A model generated the notes under the pieces. It was given only the letters and a program-made list of their open reading frames with translations, was not told the DNA's origin and searched no databases. From the NCBI GenBank assembly GCA_947462425.1, contig CANHPI010000105.1, positions 1 to 8,099 of the forward strand: a stretch of 8,099 bases of DNA, in the 5' to 3' direction. Origin of the DNA: Bacteroidota bacterium. GTDB lineage: Bacteria; Bacteroidota; Bacteroidia; B-17B0; B-17BO. A program made the translations under genes and the position numbers. Positions 1 to 5,944 of the stretch are shown here, piece after piece (the stretch's first letter is position 1; the number at the start of each line of letters is the position of its first letter).

Positions 1-27
1 GATAAAATAACATTGATACTTAGTTAA
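1..27 (+). CDS. ftsI: C-terminal end of the upstream gene, probably ftsI (division transpeptidase, PASTA tail); partial
   Basis: Frame 1 reads eight codons, DKITLILS, and then TAA at 25-27, two bases before the murE start. The short hydrophobic strand ending in a Ser resembles the last beta strand of a PASTA domain, which ends many Bacteroidota FtsI (penicillin-binding protein) sequences. ftsI is also the gene normally found directly upstream of murE in the dcw cluster. The other two frames stop at 3-5 and at 8-10, so an earlier stop in one of those frames is equally possible. The assignment rests almost wholly on gene order and is tentative. Confidence 0.4.
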   Translation, partial: DKITLILS

Positions 28-29
28 AA

Positions 30-1493
30 GTGAAATTATTAAGCGACATATTATATAAAACACGATTAGATGAAATCATTGGTTCCACTAATTTAGCTAT
101 CTCGTCTGTAGTCTTTGATTCACGTAAAGTAAAAAAGGACTCTCTATTTATTGCGACAAGAGGAACGGCCTCTGACGGGCATCATTACATTGAAGTAGCA
201 ATTGAAAACGGCGCTGTAGCAGTTGTTTGCGAAGACTTACCTGAGATTTTAAAAGATAATGTAACTTATGTGAAAGTCTTAGATTCATCAGCTTCATTAG
301 GATACATTGCCTGTAACTTCTTTGATAATCCTTCTGAAAAATTAAAATTAGTTGGCATCACAGGAACAAATGGTAAAACAACTACTGTTACTTTATTATT
401 TAATTTATTTAGAGGCTTAGGTTACAATGTTGGTTTATTATCTACTGTTGAAAATAAAATTAATAGTACAATTATTCCTTCCACTCACACAACACCGGAT
501 GCCTTAGCATTAAATGAACTGTTATCCAAAATGGTAGAAGCTGGTTGTCAGTATGCATTTATGGAAGTTAGCTCACATGCAATTGTTCAACACCGCATTA
601 CCGGAATAAAATTTATCGGTGCTGCTTTTTCAAATATCACTCACGATCATTTAGATTATCATAAAACATTTGAAGAATACATCAGAGCAAAAAAATTATT
701 CTTTGATAATTTACAAGACGACGCCTTTGCGTTAACGAATAAAGACGATCGAAATGGTTTAGTAATGTTGCAAAATACCAAAGCTAAAAAATACACATAT
801 GGATTAAAATCTATTGCTGATTTTAAATGCAGAGTAGTTGAAAATCACTTAAATGGGTTATTACTAAATATTGATAATCAAGAGGTTTGGGTAAAGTTGA
901 TTGGCTCTTTCAATGCGTATAACGTTTTGGTGGTATACGCCATTTCTCAATTATTAAAACAGGATAGAGTTCAGGTATTAACAACCTTAAGTAATTTAAA
1001 TTCTGTTGAAGGTCGCTTCCAATATATTAAATCAAAAAATGGCATTGTTGCTATTATTGATTATGCTCACACACCTGATGCTTTAAAAAATGTGTTAGAA
1101 ACTATTAAAGATATCAGAACAGGAAACGAACAAGTAATTACACTAGTTGGTTGTGGTGGGGATAGAGATGCTGCTAAACGCCCTATTATGGCACAAATTA
1201 CTTGTGAATATAGTAACAAAGTTATTTTAACAAGCGATAATCCAAGAAGCGAAAATCCAGAAGAAATTTTAAATCAAATGGAAGCTGGAATTAATCCGGT
1301 GGACGCAAAAAAAACATTACGAATCAGTGATAGAAAAGAAGCAATTAAAACAGCCGTCGCTTTTGCTAAAGAAGGTGATATTATTTTAATAGCAGGAAAA
1401 GGGCACGAAAAGTACCAAGAGATAAGTGGAGTAAAACATCCATTTGATGATTTTGAAATTGTAAAAGAAAACTTTAAAACACTCGATATATAA
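30..1493 (+). CDS. murE: UDP-N-acetylmuramoyl-tripeptide synthetase MurE (meso-diaminopimelate type)
   Basis: This cytoplasmic ATP-dependent ligase adds the third stem-peptide residue to UDP-MurNAc-L-Ala-D-Glu. The 487 residues match the family length. An N-terminal UDP-substrate domain (about 1-105, with the DSRKV motif at 30-34) is followed by the central ATPase domain. That domain has a P-loop [10 protein letters not shown] at 109-118, the substrate-binding STHTTPDA at 151-158, EVSSHA at 179-184 and THDHLDYH at 204-211. Lys221 in RAKKLFF is the likely carbamylated lysine. The C-terminal domain carries DYAHTPDAL (344-352), GGDRD (376-380), [10 protein letters not shown] (403-412) and GKGHE (456-460). 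DNPR is the signature of meso-DAP-adding enzymes; lysine-adding MurE differs there. The start is GTG: an in-frame TAG at 21-23 rules out extension, and KLLSDILY is the normal beginning of Bacteroidota MurE. No Shine-Dalgarno is visible. mraY starts one base after the stop. Confidence 0.97.
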   Translation: MKLLSDILYKTRLDEIIGSTNLAISSVVFDSRKVKKDSLFIATRGTASDGHHYIEVAIENGAVAVVCEDLPEILKDNVTYVKVLDSSASLGYIACNFFDNPSEKLKLVGITGTNGKTTTVTLLFNLFRGLGYNVGLLSTVENKINSTIIPSTHTTPDALALNELLSKMVEAGCQYAFMEVSSHAIVQHRITGIKFIGAAFSNITHDHLDYHKTFEEYIRAKKLFFDNLQDDAFALTNKDDRNGLVMLQNTKAKKYTYGLKSIADFKCRVVENHLNGLLLNIDNQEVWVKLIGSFNAYNVLVVYAISQLLKQDRVQVLTTLSNLNSVEGRFQYIKSKNGIVAIIDYAHTPDALKNVLETIKDIRTGNEQVITLVGCGGDRDAAKRPIMAQITCEYSNKVILTSDNPRSENPEEILNQMEAGINPVDAKKTLRISDRKEAIKTAVAFAKEGDIILIAGKGHEKYQEISGVKHPFDDFEIVKENFKTLDI

Positions 1494-1494
1494 T

Positions 1495-2763
1495 ATGTTT
1501 TATTACTTATTCCACTACTTAGATCAATACTTTAATTTTCCGGGAGCGGGTGTGTTTCAATACATCTCTTTTAGGGCGGCTTTAGCTCTATTATCTTCTT
1601 TAATAATAACAATGGTGTTTGGTAAACGTATTATCAATTATATCCGTAAAAAACAAATTGGTGAAACCATCAGAGAATTAGGTTTAGAAGGACAAAATGA
1701 AAAAGCAGGTACCCCAACTATGGGTGGTTTAATTATTTTAGCGGCTATTATTATTCCAACATTATTGTTTTCAAAAGTATTCAATGTATATATTGTACTC
1801 ATGTTGATTTCAACAATTTGGTTAGGAACAATTGGCTTTTTAGATGATTACATCAAAGTATTTAAAAAAAATAAAGAAGGCTTACAAGGTAAATTTAAAG
1901 TAGTTGGGCAAATTGGGATTGGTTTATTAGTGGGTGCAGTTTTTTATTTTCATCCGGATGTTGTAATTAAAGAACGCGTAACTGCAAATCAACAAAGTGC
2001 ATATTCATTTGATGAAGCAATCAGTACAAAAAAAGATTTAGCCTTACCAAAATACGCTGCTACTCCAATTAAAACATTAAAAACAACTATTCCCTTTGTA
2101 AAAAACAACGAATTTGATTATACAACTATCTTATCTTTTATGGGAGATAATGCTGCAAAATATGGTTGGTTAATTTTTATTCCTATTGTTATTTTAATTG
2201 TGACCGCAGTGTCGAATGGGGCAAATATTACAGACGGTATTGATGGACTGGCAGCGGGAACAAGTGCAATTATAGGGACCACGTTGGGAATTTTGGCATA
2301 CGTAAGTGGTAATACCGTTTTTGCAGATTACTTAAACATCATGTACATACCTAACACTGGCGAGCTGGTAGTATTTATGGCCGCATTTGTAGGAGCATGC
2401 GTTGGCTTTTTATGGTACAATGCTTTTCCTGCCCAAGTATTTATGGGCGATACGGGAAGTTTGGCAATAGGAGGAATCATTGCTGTGTTTGCCATTGCTA
2501 TTCGTAAAGAATTGTTAATCCCTGTTTTATGTGGTGTGTTTTTAATTGAAAACCTATCAGTGATTATGCAAGTATTTTATTTTAAATATCAGAAGAAAAA
2601 AAACGGATTGGAATTCGCCAAAGCAAATCGCTTATTTAAAATGGCGCCGTTACATCATCATTACCAAAAATCAGGTTTCCATGAATCAAAAATTGTGATG
2701 CGTTTTTTCATTATTGGAATTATGCTTGCTGCTTTAACCATCGTAACATTAAAATTAAGATAA
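1495..2763 (+). CDS. mraY: Phospho-N-acetylmuramoyl-pentapeptide transferase MraY (lipid I synthase)
   Basis: This integral membrane enzyme moves phospho-MurNAc-pentapeptide from UDP onto undecaprenyl phosphate, giving lipid I. About ten membrane helices can be placed (near 26-45, 75-95, 98-116, 136-153, 224-240, 255-271, 290-309, 320-337, 339-361 and 401-418). The cytoplasmic motifs are intact: GTPTMGG (72-78), the Mg-site pair Asp117-Asp118 in [24 protein letters not shown] (241-253) with the conserved Asp residues, MGDTGS (317-322) and the PLHHHY triad (385-390). At 422 residues it is about 60 longer than the 360-residue E. coli enzyme. The extra length lies at roughly 155-215, between helices 4 and 5, and is predicted periplasmic; long MraY proteins are usual in Bacteroidota. 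The ATG lies one base after the murE stop. No Shine-Dalgarno is visible. Confidence 0.98.
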   Translation: MFYYLFHYLDQYFNFPGAGVFQYISFRAALALLSSLIITMVFGKRIINYIRKKQIGETIRELGLEGQNEKAGTPTMGGLIILAAIIIPTLLFSKVFNVYIVLMLISTIWLGTIGFLDDYIKVFKKNKEGLQGKFKVVGQIGIGLLVGAVFYFHPDVVIKERVTANQQSAYSFDEAISTKKDLALPKYAATPIKTLKTTIPFVKNNEFDYTTILSFMGDNAAKYGWLIFIPIVILIVTAVSNGANITDGIDGLAAGTSAIIGTTLGILAYVSGNTVFADYLNIMYIPNTGELVVFMAAFVGACVGFLWYNAFPAQVFMGDTGSLAIGGIIAVFAIAIRKELLIPVLCGVFLIENLSVIMQVFYFKYQKKKNGLEFAKANRLFKMAPLHHHYQKSGFHESKIVMRFFIIGIMLAALTIVTLKLR

Positions 2764-2773
2764 TAAAAACACA

Positions 2774-4147
2774 TTGAACTCAACTACAAATACAACTAAT
2801 CAAAAACCTCGTATGGTTATTCTCGGCTCTGGCGAGAGTGGCATTGGCAGTGCTATTTTAGGTCAAGCCAAAGGTTATGATGTGTTTGTATCTGACAAAG
2901 GTATTATTCAAGAAAAATATAAGACAGAACTAATAAATTACAGTATTGCTTTTGAAGAGGGTAAACATACAGAACACTTAATTTTAAATGCTACGGAAAT
3001 TATTAAGAGTCCCGGTATACCTGATAAAGTAGAATTAGTTCAAAAAGCAAAAGCAAAAAACATTCCCGTAATTTCTGAAATAGAATTTGCTGGAAGATAT
3101 ACTAAAGCTAAAACAATTTGCATAACAGGTAGTAATGGAAAAACAACCACGACTCTACTTACTTATCATATTCTTAAAAAAGCAGGATACAATGTTGGCT
3201 TAGCTGGTAATATTGGAAAAAGCTTTGCTTATCAAGTTGCAACTGAGAATTTTGATTATTACGTTTTAGAATTAAGCAGCTTTCAATTAGACGGCATGTA
3301 TAATTTTAAGGCAAATGTTGCTATCCTATTAAATATTACACCTGATCATTTAGACAGATATGACTACAAGTTTGAGAACTATGTAGCATCTAAATTTCGT
3401 ATTACTCAGAATTTAACAAAGGATGATGCCTTTGTGTATTGTGCGGATGACTTAGTGATGGAAGAATACATGCAGCAACATCCTATCAAAGCTGAGTGCG
3501 TTCCGTTTAGCATTAAAAAAAAGATAGATGGCAACGGCGCTTTTTTACAAGAAAATGAAATAACCCTTAATTACAATAATAACCCTAAACCCTTAATTAT
3601 GACCATAGAACAATTGGCCTTAGCTGGCAAGCACAATGTTTACAACTCAATGGCTGCATCAATGGCAGCTCGCATCGTAGACATCCGTAAAGACATTATT
3701 CGCGAAAGCTTAGAAGATTTTGTAAACATTGAGCACCGCTTAGAATTTGTTGCATCTATTAATGGCATCGAATTTATTAACGATTCAAAAGCAACTAACA
3801 TTAACTCTACATGGTATGCTTTAGAAAGTATGCAAAAACCAACTGTTTTAATTCTTGGTGGACAAGACAAAGGAAACAATTACGATGAATTACTTGACTT
3901 AGTTAAAGAAAAAGTTAAAGCAATTGTTTGCTTAGGTGTTGATAATAAAAAAATCATCAAAGCATTTAAAGGATCTGTAGAAACTATTATGGAAGCGAGT
4001 TCTGCGGGTGAAGCAGTTGCCATGTGTTACAAATTAGCTACTAAAGGAGATGCTGTATTGTTATCTCCTGCATGTGCAAGTTTTGATCTATTCCAAAACT
4101 ATGAAGACAGAGGTGTTCAATTTAAATCTGCTGTAAGAGGTCTTTAA
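2774..4147 (+). CDS. murD: UDP-N-acetylmuramoylalanine--D-glutamate ligase MurD
   Basis: This cytoplasmic Mur ligase adds D-glutamate to UDP-MurNAc-L-Ala. Domain 1 is a Rossmann-type UDP-binding fold starting at VILGSGESGIG (15-25), with KSPGIP at 78-83. Domain 2 has the P-loop ITGSNGKTT (117-125), ELSSFQL (166-172), NITPDHLDRYD (187-197), the likely carbamylated Lys207 in ASKFRI, and GKHNVYNSMAA (285-295). Domain 3 has EHRLE (320-324), NDSKATN (336-342), LILGGQDKG (359-367) and SPACASFDLFQNYEDRG (431-447). All expected catalytic motifs are present, so it should be active. The start is uncertain. The TTG at 2774 gives 457 residues with a Thr/Asn-rich leader, while ATG at 2813 (residue 14) starts directly at MVILGSGESG, close to the usual family N-terminus but a few residues short. 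It follows the mraY stop by 10 bases and ends one base before the murD-like gene. Confidence 0.96.
   Translation: MNSTTNTTNQKPRMVILGSGESGIGSAILGQAKGYDVFVSDKGIIQEKYKTELINYSIAFEEGKHTEHLILNATEIIKSPGIPDKVELVQKAKAKNIPVISEIEFAGRYTKAKTICITGSNGKTTTTLLTYHILKKAGYNVGLAGNIGKSFAYQVATENFDYYVLELSSFQLDGMYNFKANVAILLNITPDHLDRYDYKFENYVASKFRITQNLTKDDAFVYCADDLVMEEYMQQHPIKAECVPFSIKKKIDGNGAFLQENEITLNYNNNPKPLIMTIEQLALAGKHNVYNSMAASMAARIVDIRKDIIRESLEDFVNIEHRLEFVASINGIEFINDSKATNINSTWYALESMQKPTVLILGGQDKGNNYDELLDLVKEKVKAIVCLGVDNKKIIKAFKGSVETIMEASSAGEAVAMCYKLATKGDAVLLSPACASFDLFQNYEDRGVQFKSAVRGL
3772..3792 (+). repeat. 21-base direct repeat, copy 1 (inside murD)
   Basis: These 21 bases encode the FINDSKA part of the MurD C-terminal domain and recur without mismatch at 4241-4261 in the next gene. 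The codon phase is the same in both copies. The match reflects the domain duplication, and possibly strong constraint or gene conversion at this catalytic motif. Confidence 0.85.
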
Positions 4148-4148
4148 A

Positions 4149-4616
4149 ATGAAGGAATTTGCATTAGGTAAAAAAACATTTTCTATAAACAGAAAAACCG
4201 ATCATAGTTTTGAGTTTGTAGCTTGTATAAATGATGTCACATTTATTAACGATTCAAAAGCTACAAATGCAAAGCAAACCGTAGAAAGTATTAATTCCGT
4301 TGATACAGAAATAGTATTGATTTTAGGCGGAGATGATTTGAAAACTGACTACTCTTGGTTTAAAAATATTAATTACTATAATATTAAAACAGTAATTTAT
4401 ATTGGACGTTGTTTTGCTGAAATAAAAAATATTTTTAATAAACATGTGATGGTATTTGTTGCTGATAATTTAGAAAGTGCTGTTACTATTTCAAAGGCTA
4501 AGGCTATTAAAAATCAAGCCGTTTTATTTTCACCAGCTTGCCCAAGTCTTGAACCTTTTGATAATTACATAAATAGAGGAAATAAATTTAAAGAACTTGT
4601 ATTAAATAAAGAGTAA
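4149..4616 (+). CDS. Free-standing MurD C-terminal-domain paralogue (function unknown)
   Basis: This 155-residue soluble protein aligns only with domain 3 of MurD. It shows no Rossmann UDP-binding domain, P-loop or carbamylated-lysine segment, so it cannot be a ligase alone. After about 16 leader residues it follows murD closely: DHSFEFVACI (18-27) against EHRLEFVASI, FINDSKATN (32-40) identical, VLILGGDD (56-63) against VLILGGQD, SPACPSLEPFDNYINRG (128-144) against SPACASFDLFQNYEDRG. Thr39, Ser133, Leu134 and Tyr140 correspond to the D-Glu-side positions of E. coli MurD. The Arg of the HR(L/F)E motif is Ser20, and the Lys of the GGxxK loop is replaced by Leu64 with Lys65 shifted by one. murD is complete and in another reading frame, so this is not a frameshifted tail. 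An AGAGG at 4136-4140, 8 bases before the ATG, is the best Shine-Dalgarno-like site in the window but may be chance. Regulator, D-Glu-binding partner of MurD, or decaying duplicate are all possible. Confidence 0.85.
   Translation: MKEFALGKKTFSINRKTDHSFEFVACINDVTFINDSKATNAKQTVESINSVDTEIVLILGGDDLKTDYSWFKNINYYNIKTVIYIGRCFAEIKNIFNKHVMVFVADNLESAVTISKAKAIKNQAVLFSPACPSLEPFDNYINRGNKFKELVLNKE
4241..4261 (+). repeat. 21-base direct repeat, copy 2 (inside the murD-like gene)
   Basis: This is an exact second copy of 3772-3792, placed 469 bases downstream and in the same codon phase relative to its own gene. Recombination between the copies would delete 469 bases and leave one open reading frame with the MurD front and the paralogue's C-terminal end. 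Confidence 0.85.
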
Positions 4617-4618
4617 AG

Positions 4619-4707
4619 TTATTTGTTGTAAGTTGTTTGATATGATAAATATTATACTGAACTATTAAATCTAACAACCAAAAACTTTTTTCAAACAACT
4701 AAAATAA
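4619..4707. promoter_or_regulatory. Intergenic spacer with inverted repeat between the murD-like gene and ftsW
   Basis: The 96 bases between the two genes (4617-4712) are very AT-rich. AGTTGTTTGA at 4631-4640 is the exact reverse complement of TCAAACAACT at 4691-4700, with 50 bases between them. Flanking TTATTT (4619-4624) and AAATAA (4702-4707) could add six pairs across a bulge. The left arm also contains GTTGTT (4632-4637), which could instead pair with AACAAC (4673-4678), so two helices compete. No convincing Bacteroidota promoter (TTTG / TAnnTTTG) was found by eye; TATACT at 4653-4658 is a weak candidate -10 without a well-spaced partner. An operator, RNA structure or chance are all possible. 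Confidence 0.4.
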
Positions 4708-4712
4708 TACTA

Positions 4713-5870
4713 ATGAAGCAATTTGCATATTTAAAAGGCGATAGAGTTATCTGGACAATAGTGTTCCTATTGTCTTTGCTATCTATTTTAGTAGTATATA
4801 GTTCTGTTGTTACATTGGCTCATAAATATAAACAAGGTAATACTGAATTTTACTTGTTAAACCATGGATTTAAAATTATAACAGGTATTATTATTATGTT
4901 TTTTGTTCATAGACTTAAATATACTGTCTTTTCAAAAATTGCTCAAATAGGTATTTTTTTAGTGGTTCCGCTTTTATTTTTTACTTTGATGAAAGGGAGG
5001 AGTGCTGGCGAAGCAAGCAGATGGGTTGAAATTCCAGGGTTAGGGTTAACTTTTCAATCCTCTGATGTTGCAAAAATTATTTTATTAATTTTTGTTGCTC
5101 GCACACTTACCATTAGGCAAGGACAATTAGATGATTTTAAATCACTATTTATATACTTATTATTACCTGTTGGTTTTATTTGTTTGCTAATTTTTCCTGC
5201 TAACTTTTCTACAGCGGCTTTACTGTTTACAAACTGTTTATTTTTAATGTTTGTTGGAAGAGTAAAATTAAAATTTATAGGGTACATCTTAGGGGGATGT
5301 ATTGGCTTTGCTTTATTATTAGGGATTATTATTTATCAGTTTCCTGATTTAATTCCAAGGGGTCCTACATGGAAAGCGCGTATAGAAAATTTTAGTAATG
5401 GTGATTCAAAAAGTAATTACCAAAGTGAACAAGCAAAAATAGCAATTGCTACAGGTGGTATTATAGGTAAAGGACCTGGTAACAGCACACAACGTGCTTT
5501 TTTACCTCAAGCATCTTCCGATTTTATTTATGCTATAATCGTAGAGGAATATGGTTTGTTTACTGGTTTTGCCATGTTATTCTTATACATGATATTATTA
5601 TTTAGAGGCATCAGAATATTACGAGATTCTGAAAAAACATTTGGAGGACTCATGGCCGTTGGATTAAGTTTTAGTTTAGTTTTTCAAGCTTTAATAAATA
5701 TGGCTGTTGCAGTAAATTTATTTCCTGTAACTGGTCAGCCATTGCCATTAGTAAGTATGGGAGGAACATCTATTTGGTTTACCTGCATCTCTATTGGTGT
5801 TATTTTAAGTGTTAGTAAATCAAATGAGGATAACGGAGGAAAAGGAGCAGAAGAAGTTATAACAGAATAA
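4713..5870 (+). CDS. ftsW: Septal peptidoglycan polymerase FtsW (SEDS family)
   Basis: This integral membrane glycosyltransferase polymerises lipid II at the division septum, working with the FtsI transpeptidase. About ten membrane helices can be placed in its 385 residues (near 12-33, 53-66, 76-93, 115-131, 145-162, 163-182, 188-208, 281-299, 310-332 and 350-368). A large extracytoplasmic loop lies at about 209-280. SEDS signatures are GRSAGEASRWVEIPG (95-109), FQSSDVAKI (114-122), the QSEQAKIAIATGGIIGKGPG stretch (237-256), and FLPQASSDFIYAII (263-276). In that last motif Asp270 is the expected catalytic acid. QPLPLVSMGGTS is at 342-353. A short acidic, glycine-containing cytoplasmic tail ends the protein. 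RodA is the close alternative, but position between murD and murG in the dcw cluster favours FtsW. The ATG has no Shine-Dalgarno. ftsW is the only gene here flanked by long, structured spacers on both sides. Confidence 0.95.
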   Translation: MKQFAYLKGDRVIWTIVFLLSLLSILVVYSSVVTLAHKYKQGNTEFYLLNHGFKIITGIIIMFFVHRLKYTVFSKIAQIGIFLVVPLLFFTLMKGRSAGEASRWVEIPGLGLTFQSSDVAKIILLIFVARTLTIRQGQLDDFKSLFIYLLLPVGFICLLIFPANFSTAALLFTNCLFLMFVGRVKLKFIGYILGGCIGFALLLGIIIYQFPDLIPRGPTWKARIENFSNGDSKSNYQSEQAKIAIATGGIIGKGPGNSTQRAFLPQASSDFIYAIIVEEYGLFTGFAMLFLYMILLFRGIRILRDSEKTFGGLMAVGLSFSLVFQALINMAVAVNLFPVTGQPLPLVSMGGTSIWFTCISIGVILSVSKSNEDNGGKGAEEVITE

Positions 5871-5878
5871 ATATAGTG

Positions 5879-5932
5879 TTCTCGACTACGCTCGAACTGA
5901 CAGAGCGTTGTCACTTCGAGCGTAGTCGAGAA
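5879..5932. repeat. GC-rich palindromic element (hairpin) between ftsW and murG
   Basis: Two 24-base arms, 5879-5902 and 5909-5932, are reverse complements at 23 of 24 positions (a C opposite C is the one mismatch), around a six-base loop GAGCGT (5903-5908). The element starts 8 bases after the ftsW stop and ends 12 bases before the murG ATG. It is much richer in G+C than its surroundings. The core CTTCGAGCGTAGTCGAGAAG is of the kind I recall as a dispersed palindromic repeat in many Bacteroidota genomes, where it gives CHFERSREAK-like peptides when translated by mistake. The stem should be very stable in RNA, but no U-run follows it, so a classic intrinsic terminator is unlikely. An effect on mRNA decay or on the ftsW/murG expression ratio is inference. 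Confidence 0.85.
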
Positions 5933-5944
5933 GCAAAAACAAAA

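Noticed and set aside
1307..1314. A8 tracts in murE (1307-1314) and mraY (1864-1871) as phase-variation sites
   Set aside because: Such runs are expected in AT-rich coding DNA, and switching off essential wall genes would be lethal.
3640..3879. Minus-strand open frame of 79 codons opposite murD
   Set aside because: It lies inside the conserved domain-3 coding sequence of murD, shows no recognisable domain and is a shadow of the coding strand.
4148..4616. The small gene as the frameshifted or stop-interrupted tail of murD
   Set aside because: murD already has a full domain 3 up to its stop, so the small gene is a second copy of the domain rather than a detached end.
4633..4658. Promoter for ftsW made of TTGTTT (4633-4638) and TATACT (4653-4658)
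   Set aside because: The spacer is only 14 bases, and no TAnnTTTG element typical of Bacteroidota is present; too weak to call.
5054..5287. Minus-strand open frame of 77 codons opposite ftsW
   Set aside because: It is the antisense of a membrane-helix region of ftsW, without family resemblance or a start signal.
5879..5932. The hairpin as an intrinsic terminator after ftsW
   Set aside because: No U-run follows the stem (the next bases are GCAAAAACAAAA), and murG and murC downstream have no clear promoter of their own.
5879..5932. The palindrome as part of a CRISPR array or an insertion-sequence end
   Set aside because: It occurs once, without spacers, and there is no transposase gene or target duplication nearby.
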